Source: Stramonita haemastoma
Lineage: Eukaryota > Mollusca > Gastropoda > Neogastropoda > Muricidae
Reading direction: 5' to 3'
Assembly (NCBI GenBank): GCA_030674155.1
Contig: CM060329.1
Location: forward strand, 26,836,184-26,900,183
Length of the DNA stretch: 64,000 nt
Under the pieces are notes generated by a model, which saw only the letters and a list, made by a program, of their open reading frames with translations, was not told the origin of the DNA and did no database searches. Positions 50,711-63,100 of this stretch are shown piece by piece. Positions within the stretch are counted from its first letter, which is position 1. Every line of letters begins with the position of its first letter. The position numbers were made by a program, and so were the translations under genes.

Positions 50711-50755
<45 letters not shown>

Positions 50756-50872
50756 TGTGTGTGTGTGTGTGTGTGTTGAGAGAGTGTGTATGTGTGTGTG
50801 TGTGTGCGTGTGTGTGTCTGTGTGTGTCTGTCTGTGTGTGTGATACATGTGTGCACAAACAGTGTGCACAAA

Positions 50873-50916
<44 letters not shown>

Positions 50917-50936
50917 TGTGTGTGTGTGTGTGTGTT
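50307..50936. repeat. (GT)n-rich array, about 600 bp
   Basis: Several GT tracts with TGAG, GCGT and TGGTG interruptions, the longest about 80 bases (50550-50620). Confidence 0.97.
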
Positions 50937-51227
50937 TCCCACTTGACTGATCCTGTGCATTGTTTATTCCCGAAAATCAAAGCAGACATCGCAAAGCATA
51001 TCTATGATTATGAAATAATAATGGTCAAACTGCTGACCGTTGAACATTAATGAAAGAAGAATCGGCAAGGAAGCTGAAAGGGAAAGTAGACAAGTGCCAT
51101 ACTACGATACGCATGCGCAATCCAGCAGCTTTACAACTACGAATACTTTTTCAATTCATACGAATCGTTCAGAAGATATCGTTCGATTGTGAATAAAGTA
51201 TCAATTTCTGTATCAATCAACACTCAC

Positions 51228-51430
51228 GTGTGCGTTTAAGTTCTGAAGCAGTCCAAAAAGAGCTCCATTCACGGTCGCTTTTTTGCTTTGTTTGTGGGAG
51301 TCGACTCACAAGCTCAGGCGAACCGCCATTCTGGTTATTTTGTCATGTGAACAACAGCTGATTGGGCCACATGATTAAATGGCGTCACCTCAAAATAAGT
51401 TTTGTTGATGTTGTTGTAGTCCTTGTTTTC
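51228..51430 (-). promoter_or_regulatory. Probable promoter and non-coding first exon of the transporter gene
   Basis: Reading the minus strand: CCCAATCAGCTG (CCAAT box) and CATGTGGC/TCACATGAC E-boxes, then AATGGCGGTT (YY1-like, CCGCCATT on plus), then sequence ending CGCACAC before GTGAGTGTTG, a good splice donor at 51227. The surrounding 400 bases are CpG-richer and free of simple repeats. The coding exon needs an upstream exon because its acceptor precedes the ATG. No RNA evidence is available. Confidence 0.45.
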
Positions 51431-51954
51431 TTACGTTATTAATAACCCAAAACACCACAACAACCTCTCTTTCCCTTGCTCAGCAACAAAACAAGCAGTG
51501 CAACTATGTCCGCGGACGATCAACAACATCGACAGTGAATCATTCCTTCCTTTACATAGGCCTAGGCCTATCGTGATTGCCAGCTTGGTAGGGGGTTGAC
51601 GACTTAAGTTTCAGGGTCAAGGGTGAGTTCAAGAGGTCGCACTTATTATTAACCGCAATAATTATGTCCTGAATCATGTCAGTGATTGCGTGATGTGACC
51701 GCGATTTGGCCAGAAAGAAGAAAGTGTATATAGTTCTCTACGTGTGGGGTGGGGGTATAAAAAAAACAAAACAAGTTTAAACTTAAGTATAATGTTGACA
51801 ACACTTTCAAAACGTATAAAACAAAATGTTACAGCGTTCAATGCATTTCTTCCAAAAACATGCACTGTAGTGGCAATGGAATGCGATAAATCACTTCATT
51901 GTTTTACAGAAATTTATCAAACGCCCTTATGACCAAGCAACTTAGCTTGGGCAC
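51431..51954. other. Intergenic sequence between divergent genes, no gene seen
   Basis: Unique sequence upstream of the inferred transporter promoter. Confidence 0.5.
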
Positions 51955-52110
51955 ATGTTACCTGTTCCACTTTTCACAAGAGCAGGTCATTGTGTGCCGG
52001 TGAGAACAAATGACAAAATTCACAAAACTGCATGCACAGGGAGACTGGATATGAAAAAAACTTGAATATTTATTCCATTATTCTCCAATTAAAAAGAACA
52101 AATCAACGAA
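51955..52110 (+). mobile_element. SINE family 1, 3' part
   Basis: GGGCACATGTTACCTGTTCC, AGGTCATTGTGTGCCGGTGA and the end TCCATTATTCTCCAAT. Confidence 0.85.
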
Positions 52111-52386
52111 TAAAAAGAATCACACACACACACACAATCATAGTTATATACGTTACATTTGTTTGACGCAAGGCCCCGTTTTAATTAAACCTGATTAGCA
52201 GTGCTCAAGTTCTGCTTTTATTTTAGAACTGCTTTGCTTTGTTCTGGTTTTATGTTCATTTCTGCATATGCGCATTTCTCTGGTGTGTTTTTGCAATAAT
52301 CATATTGTTGGTATTGTTTTAAATGATATCTTATTGCGCACAAATAACAGCACATAATTATTTGTTTATTTTAAAGCCCTCCGCTC

Positions 52387-52417
<31 letters not shown>

Positions 52418-52424
52418 AAAAAAA

Positions 52425-52620
52425 AGATGTTTTGCCTGCGTTCGCACAGGGGACCTTGGCTTTTAGTCTCATCCAAACGACTTCCAGGGAAGTGGAATGG
52501 AACTGGTGTTAATTTCAGGTGAATAATCCCCTTGAATCGGTACCTCGATGGTGGTTCGAACCCGGGCCATCAGATCAGAAGCGTTCAACGCTCTTACCAC
52601 ACGGCTATCCCGCCCCTCAG
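52425..52620 (-). mobile_element. SINE family 1 (reverse), head half
   Basis: In reverse it gives GGCGGGATAGCCGTGTGGTA and GGTTCGAACCACCATCG as pol III boxes, then TTCACCTGAAATTAACACCA and the body to GCAAAACATC. A C-run then A-run (52387-52425) adjoins. Confidence 0.8.
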
Positions 52621-52654
52621 TCATGCAAGTAAATCAATGTGTGTTTTTATTTAT

Positions 52655-53020
52655 TCATTTATTTATTTATTTATTTATTTATATCGAGGATAATGGAATA
52701 AGCACTCATGTGCTTTATTTTATTTTATTTTTTTACATCAAGTCCCTGTGTAGGCAGTTTTGTAAATCTAGTCATTTGTTCCCACCAGCACGCAATGGCC
52801 TACTCTTACGAAAAGCGGAACAGGATTCAACGTGTGCTCAAGATATTCTGCGTGTGTTCGCACACGGGGCCTCGGTTTATAGTCTTATCCGAAGGACCTG
52901 TGGGGAGAGTGGAGTCAGCACTGATGTTATATCCAGGGGGAAAAAACCCTGGAACGGGAATCGAACTCGGGTCGTCAAATTGCGAGCACAATGTTCTGAC
53001 CACTAAGCTTTCCCTTACCC

Positions 53021-53022
<2 letters not shown>
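52655..53022 (-). mobile_element. SINE family 1 (reverse), full length
   Basis: ATTTATTTAT tail, ATCGAGGATAATGGAATAAG, CACGGGGCCTCGGTTTATAG, the B-box complement GGGAATCGAACTCGGG and the head end TTCTGACCACTAAGCTTTCC. Confidence 0.94.

Positions 53023-53097
<75 letters not shown>
53023..53097. repeat. (GT)n microsatellite
   Basis: About 36 GT units directly after the SINE-1 head. Confidence 0.97.
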
Positions 53098-53154
53098 CAA
53101 CTTTAATCTGGGCTTTAATTCTGGGCTGAGAGGGAAACAAAATTCAATTCAGTT

Positions 53155-53353
53155 GCAAACAGGAAAAGAAAAAAAATGGGTGGCGCTGTTCTTGTGGCGA
53201 CGCGCTCTCTCCGTGGAGAGCAGTCCAAATTTCACACAGAGAAATCTGCCGAGACTTAAAGTGGTATACAATACAATACAACACAATACAATAATACATA
53301 CAATACAATACAATACAATCATACAATACAATACAATACAATACAATACAATT
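53155..53353 (+). mobile_element. SINE family 4, 3' end with (AATAC)n tail
   Basis: AAAAATGGGTGGCGCTGTTC, TGTGGCGACGCGCTCTCTCC and AAAGTGGTATACAATACAAT match the end of family 4; pentamers continue to 53352. Confidence 0.85.
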
Positions 53354-53467
53354 CTCAATGAGGTGGCAGCTAGTTCTGACGATTGTTGCCTATGCTTTGT
53401 GCCCATTCGCCTTCCCATTGTGAAATTCTCCTTGTAAAGGGGCTTGAAAGTTTAACCCACACCCACA

Positions 53468-53470
53468 CAC

Positions 53471-53521
<51 letters not shown>

Positions 53522-53526
53522 GTCTC

Positions 53527-53623
<97 letters not shown>

Positions 53624-53628
53624 GTCTA
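53468..53628. repeat. (CTGT)n and (CT)n
   Basis: CTGT tetramers at 53470-53516 and CT dinucleotides to 53622. Confidence 0.97.
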
Positions 53629-53734
53629 TCTGACTGTGGGAGGAGGTGTGGTGGGGATGATGCTGAAGCCTGAGAGTGGCTTTGTTAACCACCTAATTAG
53701 AACAGGGATAGCACTTGAGCTTTTTAAAATTTTA

Positions 53735-53966
53735 TTTTTCATGCTATACCACTTTATATCACAGCAGATTTCTCCCAGGCTGCTCTCCCTGGAGACAGTG
53801 CCTCGCCACAAGTGCAGCGCCACCCATTATTTTTTTTTCTTTTCCTGTCTTCAGCTGTGTTTGTTTCCCTATCATCGTAGCTTTTTTCTACAGAATTTTG
53901 CCAGAGACCACCCTCTTGTTGCCGTGGGTTCTTTTACGTGCGCTAAATAATGATGTGTAGCACACG

Positions 53967-53997
<31 letters not shown>

Positions 53998-54145
53998 TAG
54001 CACCCAGACCACCACCTATGGTCTAATGGATGGGGGGAAAGTTTTGGGCCCAAATGGTATTCAGACCACCGCACACTCCACTCGCACACTCCCACCCGGA
54101 CTGTTTGCTTCCTAGGCAGGTGCGTTACCACTAGACTCCCCATCC
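53735..54145 (-). mobile_element. SINE family 4 (reverse), full length
   Basis: ACCACTTTATATCACAGCAG, CTGCTCTCCCTGGAGACAG, the middle region TTTTGCCAGAGACCACCCTC, AGACCACCACCTATGGTCT and the head GCAGGTGCGTTACCACTAGA in order, the reverse of 22503-22905. Confidence 0.9.
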
Positions 54146-54242
54146 ACATAACTTACATTGTCTAATGTTATAATGTACCTTCATGGGGCAATTTGCTGGG
54201 GGCAACAGCAAAGTGAGAGGCTGTATGATCAGTGGCTTTCTT

Positions 54243-54520
54243 TCCCACTCATGGAAATCCACTTTACAGCTTAGTCTTTAGTGATCGATTATGACTCTCT
54301 GACTAGGAGGCTTGACTTGCACAGTCCTTATGTGCTGCAGCCCTGGGGGCTAGTTGGCCTTTGGAGAACATCTCCAACGCTAACTGTCCGTATACCCTCT
54401 TGGCCGAGAGAGTGGGGATGTGCTGTGGGCAAGGCATCTCCACTATCATCAAATATCTGCCCAGCTGCTGAAACAGCAGCTGCCTCCTCTGCTGTTTTAG
54501 AGGTCATCGTGGAACACATG
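54243..54520 (+). repeat. Interspersed repeat X1, copy 2
   Basis: Matches 38012-38275 from CCACTTTACAGCTTAGTCTT to TTTTAGAGGTCATC, with only scattered differences. Confidence 0.87.
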
Positions 54521-54629
54521 GACTACCAACAACATGATGTGTTTACAGAAAACCTCAGACCGGAAATAAGTGTGTCTTGAGGCTGAATTAGAAGGTATCA
54601 AATGTAGGCTTTTGGCGAAGTAAGATTTA

Positions 54630-54908
54630 TCGTGTGTATGCAATGTTGTAAATTTTGTCATCTGTTCCCACCAGCACACGATGGCCTACTCTTACGAAAA
54701 GCGGAACAGGATTTAACGTGTGCGCAAGATGTTCTGCGTGCGTTCGCACACGGGGCCTCAGTTTTTGGTCTCATCCGAAGGACTTTTGGGGATAGTGGAG
54801 TCCTCGCTGATGTTAACTCCAAGGGAAAAATCCCCTCGACCGGGAATCGAACCCGGGTCGTCAAATTACGAGCACAATGTTCTGACAACTAGGCTATCCC
54901 GTCCTGCC
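54630..54908 (-). mobile_element. SINE family 1 (reverse), nearly full
   Basis: CATCTGTTCCCACCAGCACA, GTGTGCGCAAGATGTTCTGC, ACGGGGCCTCAGTTTTTGG, GGGAATCGAACCCGGGTCG and the head TTCTGACAACTAGGCTATCC. Confidence 0.94.
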
Positions 54909-54911
54909 CCC

Positions 54912-55047
<136 letters not shown>

Positions 55048-55240
55048 TTTATATCGAGGATAACAGAATAAGCAATCATGTGCTTTTTTTTCATCCGGTC
55101 CCCGTGTGTATGCAGTTTTGTAAATCTTGTCATCTGTTCCCACCGGCACACGATGGCCTACTCTTACGAAAAGCGGAACAGGATTTAACGTGTGCGCAAG
55201 ATGTTCTGCGTGCGTTCGCACACGGGGCCTCGGTTTAGAG
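55048..55240 (-). mobile_element. SINE family 1 (reverse), 3' part
   Basis: TTTTATATCGAGGATAACAG to CACACGGGGCCTCGGTTT, cut on both sides by (GA)n. Confidence 0.93.
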
Positions 55241-55395
55241 AGAGAGAGAGAGAGAGCCATTTCAGATAGATGGGGCAGACTGTTTACAGTCATCAAAGGA
55301 TCAGTCATGATGTACCCATTACTACAGTTTCCTGCTCTAGGTTTTGTCAGGTCTTACATATCTTTCATGTAGGTTAGGGGAGCTCCTTTGCTGTT

Positions 55396-55428
<33 letters not shown>

Positions 55429-55501
55429 GAATTTCTGTCAACACATCCTAACATCAGACAAAGTAAGCTCAGATGCAATACTTGTTATATTACTATTACT
55501 G

Positions 55502-55635
<134 letters not shown>

Positions 55636-55761
55636 GAGGGGGTTGGAGGTGGAGGGGGGTGTGCTTCTGTCCATTATAGCCTACTATATAGGGAATGTAC
55701 TTGTGTTTACATTTTAATAACTTTTCTTTTTCTTTTTATTTTTTTAATCTCTACGTGTACA

Positions 55762-55950
55762 TTCATTCGGATGAGACTATAAACCGAGGCCCCGTGTGCG
55801 AACGCACGCAAAACATCTTGCACACACGTTAAAACCCCGTTCCGCCTTTCGGAAGAGCAGCCCATCGTGTGCCGGTAGGAGCGGATGATAAAATTATTAT
55901 CAAAAAAAAAAGAAAGAAAGAAAAAAGAAAACAGCATGCACACAGGCACC
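55762..55950 (+). mobile_element. SINE family 1, head-less copy
   Basis: TTCGGATGAGACTATAAACC, CGAGGCCCCGTGTGCGAACG, AGCCCATCGTGTGCCGGTAG and CAGCATGCACACAGGCACC. Confidence 0.9.
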
Positions 55951-55971
55951 ATCCCTGATTAAAAAAAAAAA

Positions 55972-56230
55972 CGGGGAGTTGGAGTCCCCAGGGCGGTTCG
56001 GAGCTGTATATGGCAACGTTCTGGCGGCTCCTGCGACGGTACTGGAACCATTCGTATCGGCGACTGCCTTTCCAATGGACCATTCCAGTGGCGTGGAGAG
56101 GGAGGCGGGGGGATCTGCTGCATGGGTAACAGCTTGCCTTCCCTACTTACTTACCTAGGCTTTGCGCTCTAAAGACTAGAGCGCAACTCCATAGTCTTCC
56201 AAGACTGATGGGTGCCTACTACTACTACTA
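55972..56230 (+). mobile_element. Interspersed repeat X3, second copy, (TAC)n tail
   Basis: GGGGAGTTGGAGTCCCCAGG, AACGTTCTGGCGGCTCCTGC, GCTTTGCGCTCTAAAGACTA and GGTGCC-(TAC)n. Inverse of 48006-48242. Confidence 0.87.
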
Positions 56231-56249
56231 CATGCACATATCCATTTGA

Positions 56250-56439
<190 letters not shown>

Positions 56440-56599
56440 TTATGATGTCTACCAATTAGGTGTCTGTCAGTGTGGTAATTGCCCTTTATGGGATAATTAC
56501 AGTATTTTGACATGACTTGATTTGACTTCGCTCAATTGTCATGTTTTCATCTTTTTCTCCAATGAAAAAGTATAATATATTGTCAGTGTAAGATAAGAT

Positions 56600-56885
56600 T
56601 AGCCGCCGCTGTAGTCTAGTGGTTAGGGCGTTGGACTCGTAATCTAAAGGTTGCGGGTTCGATCCCAGCTTTCGGCTATGGCGTTGTGCCCTTGGAAAAG
56701 GCACTTTACAGCTATTTTCTCACCCCACCCAGGTGTGAAAGGGGTACCAACCTTGTGTTGGGGTTAACCCTGCGATAGACTGGCGTCCTATCCAGGGGGG
56801 AGTCTATGACTCTCAGTCGCTTAACGCCACAGAAACCGGGATAAGCACCGGCCTGATGAGCCTAAGGCTCGGGAGAGACTTTAAC
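56600..56885 (+). mobile_element. SINE family 3, full-length copy
   Basis: GCCGCCGCTGTAGTCTAGTG head, anticodon arm TTGGACTCGTAATCTAA, B box GGGTTCGATCCCAGC, complete body and CGGGAGAGACTTTAAC end. Confidence 0.96.
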
Positions 56886-57059
56886 TTCTTTTTTTTATTT
56901 TAAGATAAGATTATTACCAAGGGGTGCTTTTGTTGGTTCCTATTTTTTCCTGTTTATAATTTGAGCCATCACTTTGACAGTTGATTGTAGTATGAATGCG
57001 GTATACAGAATATTCAGTATAACCCTGTTTGGAATTTTCGGCTGCTGTAAAGAGTTATC

Positions 57060-57230
57060 CAACACTTCAAATACAAACAACAGAACGCTGTGTCAAACTT
57101 TATCATCATGATTATCAATGTCAGATAACAGAAGGCTGTGTCAAATTGTATCATCATGATCATCAATGTCGGATAACAGAAGGCTGTGTCAAACTGTATC
57201 ATGATCATCAAAGTCGGATAACAGAACGTT
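57060..57230. repeat. About 46-bp tandem repeat, three to four copies
   Basis: Unit AGAAGGCTGTGTCAAACTGT plus ATCATCATGATCATCAATGT plus CGGATAAC. Confidence 0.92.
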
Positions 57231-57569
57231 AGCTTAACTAAAATGTAATTAGTATGATGGTCATCAGAACTGGCATCCAGACATCTGTCATTCCCTGACA
57301 AATAGAATAAGCTATGCAAAAGGTTTTCATATTCTTTTATATTATTTCATATCGAGGACAGTGGAATACAACTAAACAACTACACATAATTCTTTCTACA
57401 AGAGAGAATCGAGAGAAGTCAAATTCTTTCGAAGATAAGTACTCGTGGGCTTTTTTTTTTTTTTTTTTTTTTTTGCTTTTTTTTTTTTTTTTTTTTTTTA
57501 CACCCATGACATCAAGATTAAAAAAAAAAAGAACTGAGAGAGATTTGAATTGATTTGATTTATTCATTC

Positions 57570-57815
57570 TTTTGTATCGAGGATAATGGAATAAGTACTC
57601 TTGTGCTTTTTTTACATCAAGTCCCCGTGTGTATGCAGTTTTGTAAATGTCATCTGTTCCCACCGGCACACGATGGCCTACTCTTACAAAAAGCGGAACA
57701 GGATTTAACGTGTGCGCAAGATGTTCTGCGTGCATTCGCACACGGGGCCTCGGTTTAAAGTCTCATCAGAAGGACTTTTTGGGAGAGTGGAGTCAGCAGC
57801 ACTGATGTTATCTCC
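57570..57815 (-). mobile_element. SINE family 1 (reverse), head-less
   Basis: TTTTGTATCGAGGATAATGG to AGTGGAGTCAGCAGCACTGA. The head is replaced by (GA)n at 57818. A 60-base T tract lies upstream at 57443-57500. Confidence 0.93.
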
Positions 57816-57816
57816 A

Positions 57817-58465
<649 letters not shown>

Positions 58466-58680
58466 TAAGAAACCCCCTCCCTACCTCTACATACCAGCAT
58501 CACCACCAGCAGCAGTTCAAACAATATTTTAAAAAAGAAAACAGAATACATTCAACAAAACGGGTCATCCCAACTGGATACACTAATAATTATTTAAACA
58601 AAAAATAACTCAGCAAAAAACATTTTAAAAATAGCAAATATTCAGGACCATGAAACAGAAGGCATTACAAATATATAATG

Positions 58681-58814
<134 letters not shown>

Positions 58815-59050
58815 AAGCGGGAAAAACAAGCAAAGTAGGCATAAAAGGGGGAAAAAAAAACAGATTAAAAAACAACAACAACATAAAATCCTTTAAACAC
58901 AAAAGACTATATGAAAACACATTTCAATATTCAAATGGTAAGAATACAGTTTGAATCCAACATAACAACCAAAATACTCCTCTCCATAATAAGTCTAGGA
59001 TAGAATATCTGAAGGTGGAAGTTGGAGGGGAAAGGAGAGGGAAAGGAAGC

Positions 59051-59053
<3 letters not shown>

Positions 59054-59110
<57 letters not shown>

Positions 59111-59120
59111 GAAGAGAGAG

Positions 59121-59161
<41 letters not shown>

Positions 59162-59162
59162 C
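59054..59162. repeat. (GA)n with slips
   Basis: About 105 bases. Confidence 0.97.
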
Positions 59163-59357
59163 TAATTATAAATCTATCGTCTGTAAGTTCACGCCTTCTT
59201 GTGTCGTTAGTTTTCTTTGAGCCGCTCAACCAAGACAGCTCGACTTGAAAAAAAACCCACACCAAACAATACACGCGTATGTTGTGCAACAAGTAGTAAA
59301 ATGAGAGATTACAACAGAACAGTATTTTACTGTCATTCATTGTTAACGAGTGAAAGT

Positions 59358-59718
59358 AGGGGGGCGGATAGCCTAGTGGTCAGAACATTGCGCTGGCAAT
59401 TTGAAGACCCGGGTTCGAGTCCGGTCGAGGAAATTTTCTTCCTGGAGTTAACATCAGTGCTGACTCCACTTTCCCCAAAAAGTCCTTCGGATGAGACTTT
59501 AAACCGAGGCCCCGTGTGCGAACGCACGCAGAACATCTTGCGCACACGTTAAATCCTGTTCCGCTTTTCGTAAGAGTAGGCCATCGTGTGCCGGTGGGAA
59601 CAGATGACAATATTTACAAAAACTGCATACACACGGGGACCGGATGAAAAAAAGCACATAATTGCTTATTCTGTTATCCTCGATATAAAAGAATAAATGA
59701 ATGAATGAATGAATGAAA
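59358..59718 (+). mobile_element. SINE family 1, full length, upstream of endoplasmin promoter
   Basis: GGGGCGGATAGCCTAGTGGT, GGGTTCGAGTCCGG, full body with CCGAGGCCCCGTGTGCGAAC, end TATCCTCGATATAAAAG and (AATG)n tail. It ends roughly 90 bases before the CpG-rich promoter starts. Confidence 0.96.
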
Positions 59719-59799
59719 AGTTGCAGACTAATCAAAATAATCGTCCCGTAATCAAAGTAATGTGTTATCGCAGCCTATTCGGGGGCGTGTCGGTATTTC

Positions 59800-60105
59800 A
59801 CTGCGCCAACGTGGTTCCTGATTGTATTTCCGCCGGAATGTTGCCAACTTTTCTGTGCATGCTGGGAAACAGCCTACAGTGACCAATGAAAAAGAGCCAA
59901 GTACGATTCAGGCTCCGTACTTGGTTTTCATTGATTGGCTCCAAGTCTGTTCGTGGGCAGTGCTGATTGGTTGTAGTCAACAGCGGAAGAACTTCCCTTG
60001 AAATTGCCAGGACAGCAACGTGCGTAAGGGCGACGCTGATCATTATCGATCATTTCCCAGAATAAAAAAGCCTCCTTCGTAAGGAGACGAAATTAAGAAC
60101 AAGCC
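59800..60105 (+). promoter_or_regulatory. Endoplasmin promoter with ER-stress response elements
   Basis: An exact ERSE on the reverse strand lies at 59952-59970: CGTGG-N9-ATTGG (i.e. CCAAT-N9-CCACG). Two elements with the same 9-base spacing but CCAAG in place of CCACG lie at 59883-59901 (forward) and 59920-59938 (reverse), and face each other. AACGTGG at 59808-59814 and AACGTG at 60018 are further ACGTG cores. AATAAAAAAG at 60061 may act as a TATA box, 45 bases before the ATG. ATF6 with NF-Y is the known reader of ERSE. Confidence 0.82.
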
Positions 60106-60154
60106 ATGAAGAAATTAATATTCCTTGGAGCTATTGGATTGCTCTTCTTTGCGG
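60106..60154 (+). CDS. Endoplasmin exon 1 (signal peptide)
   Basis: ATG AAG AAA to GCG G, donor GGTAAGT. 16 codons plus one base; context AAGCCATGA. Confidence 0.88.
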
Positions 60155-63100
60155 GTAAGTTACAATTATTGACTGATTGCTGGAGTTCGTGTGTGCCTGA
60201 AAGTTTCTCGCAGAGCAGTGCCAAGCTCGCAGCACTAGGCCTAGCAGACAAATACAATACATAAAAAAATGGCACTTGAAAACCGACGGAACTGTCACGC
60301 GTTGTCACCAGATCATAGTTGTTTTTATTTTAGATGTTCCTGAAGAATAAGTGAAAGTGATGTTATTTCAGCTTTCGTGAATTGATGGGACGTGAGCCAG
60401 GATTTAGACTTAATATGATTGTAATTCGCAAATTTTATTCGAACTAGGCTAGCCATGTGCCGGTTACGTATGAACACAAAGGATAACTGAACATCCCATG
60501 TATAGTCAGCATACTTTGGTAAGACTAAGAGCATGGTAGTTTGAGCAGATACTATAGTTTAAGGACTGAAATCTTGCATACTCATACTGTTTTGCTATTT
60601 GTTAGGCCCATAGCTACTACTTTTAATGAAATTATGGAAAGAGCACATTTTACTATTCTTAGTAGCACCAACACTGGCAGCAGTTCATAACTCCTGAACA
60701 TGTTATTACCCTCCTGATCAAATTTGCACTTTGAAAAGGGGGTGTGTTCCTGTTGCACAACTCCATCTAACATCAGTCACTAATGATTGATGTTAGTGAT
60801 TGGTAATGATTTTAAATTTATACTAATAGTAATACTCAACTGTAATAGACCTGCCAAAATCAGATTTGACAAAATAACTGATGATGATAACAAAGAAAAT
60901 TATGATAAACCATTCCTAATCCCTCCATCATGTATAGGCTGTGCTTTATCATAAGATTATTTGTGTAGAACAATTTATCATTTACACTAATAGTGGCAAC
61001 AATAAAACTCCCAGAACATTACACCTGATCAAATGCATTGTTAAAAAAAGGTGGAAAAAAGATGGATCTCTGCAACAAGACACACCCCTTTTTTTAAAGG
61101 GAATCCCCTTATTCAGTTATTGCCATTTTCATTGTGAAGTATGTCAATAATGATAATGATTTTCTTGTAGAAATGTTACAAAGGAACAATTACATGATAG
61201 TAATTTATATCATCAGTAGTAAATAATGATTATAAAGATAAAACATTCCAAATCACCCTATATGAGTATATATCTTAGTATAGATTTATGAGATGTGTAA
61301 ATCATTTATTTATATTTTTTATATTTTATTCTTTTATATCAAGGATAATGGAATAAGCACTCATGTGCTTTTTTTTCATCCAGTCCCAATGTGAATGCAG
61401 TTTTGTTAATTTTGTCATCTGTTCCCACTGGCACACAATGGCCTACTCTTACAAAAAGCAGAACAGGATTTAACCACACAATGGCCTACTCTTACGAAAA
61501 GCAGAACAGGATTTAACGTGTGTGCAAGATGTTTTGTGTGTGCACACGGGGCGTCAGTTTACACTACAGTCTTATCGGAAAGACTTTTGGGGAGAGTGGA
61601 GTCAGCACTGATTTTAACTCCAGGGGAAAAATCCCCTGAAACAGGAATCTCGGGTCATCAGGGCAATGTTTATTTTTATTTTATTTATTCTTTTATATCG
61701 AGGATAACAGAATAAGCAATCATGTGCTTTTTTTTCATCTGGTCCCTGTGTGCATGCAGTTTTTGTAAATATTGTCATCTGTTCCCACTGGCACACAATG
61801 GCCTACTCTTCTGAAAAACGGAACAGGATTTAACATGTGCGCAAGATGTTCTGCGTGCGTTCGCACACGGGGCCTTGGTTTAAAGTCTCATCCGAAGGAC
61901 TTTTGGGGAGAGTGGAGTCAGCACTGATGTTAACTCCAGGAGAAAAATGTTCAGACCACTAGGCTCTCCCCCTATGTAAACATGTATACCTCCTGATTGT
62001 AAACATACTCATATGGCTTGTGTATTTTATAATTTTAAAAAGACAAGTGAAGACTGAATAATAATAATGATAATAATAAAAGTATAAAATTTAATAGGGA
62101 AGAACAAGAAATTTTACACTGATAATTTGCATTCTTGATAATAATATTATATTTAAATGTATCTACATGTATTTTATGTTGTACTCATAAATTTAAAAAA
62201 AGTGAACACAAGGGTGAGTTTATCAGATTCAGAGTGCAGTTTTCAAGGAGTTTTGACAAGCCGTGTTCTGAAGTTTTATAGTAATACCATAAAATCCCTA
62301 GCATACGCCCACCCCCCCCTGTGCACTGATTTAGGGCAAAATTGGGGGGTGGGCGTTTGCTAGGGATAGACCCCTTTGCACAAAGTAATTTTTGTGCTCA
62401 ACCTTGTAATTGAGTGAATACAAACCGAATACAAACCCCAAAAGCAGGCAAGTTAGGTTGTGTGAGTAGAAGTGAAGGAAAATAGAAAAAAAGGGACTTT
62501 GGGGCAAAGAAGGCCAGAAAGTTCCGTAGGAACTGAAGAAGTTGATCCTCAAAGTCTGCAGGGACCTTTTGGCTTGAGCTGGTTCCCTGTCGACAAGACC
62601 AAGTGGCGCTGTTTCCAGGACTTAGCCATATGTCTGATGCCGAGAAGCCCACCACATTGAAAGCACCTGCCAGTTCCATCGCTTTCTGTTGTAGGTCCAT
62701 GTTTCGCAATACCCTGCCTTCAGATCTTTCATCTTCCAGATAATGCAGCACACCTTGGTCCACATGTTCAGATCTAACTGCTGGTCCTTTTGACAGATTC
62801 CGTTTTTGTTTCTTTTCCGGACTGCTGTTCAAGTCTATCTCTGTTTTCACTCCATTCCCTGATCCTCTTCCTATCCACAGAAAACGGGCACACTCCAAAA
62901 CATTCCCACCTGCTTCGTTATCCAGATACTGGAGGGCTTCCAATTTGAAAGATACAGTGTAAGAAAGGAAAGAAGCACAAAAAGTCTCCACAAATCCTAC
63001 TGAAAGTTAGCATAGTCTCTTTGAAAAAAGCAAGGTGGGCGTTTGCTAGGTAGTTACCCCTGTGCACAACATTTGGCCCAAAGTAGGGGGTGGGCGTTTG

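Larger units (their letters stand above)
49115..51225. other. 5' UTR intron of the transporter gene (inferred)
   Basis: Between the coding-exon acceptor (49115-49116) and a GTGAGT donor (51227 downward). Contains a SINE-1 copy (49945-50215), AT repeats near 49745-49805 and long (GT)n tracts. No other exon recognised. Confidence 0.5.

Noticed and set aside
53144..53437. Frames over the (AATAC)n tail
   Set aside because: Produced by the SINE-4 pentamer tail.
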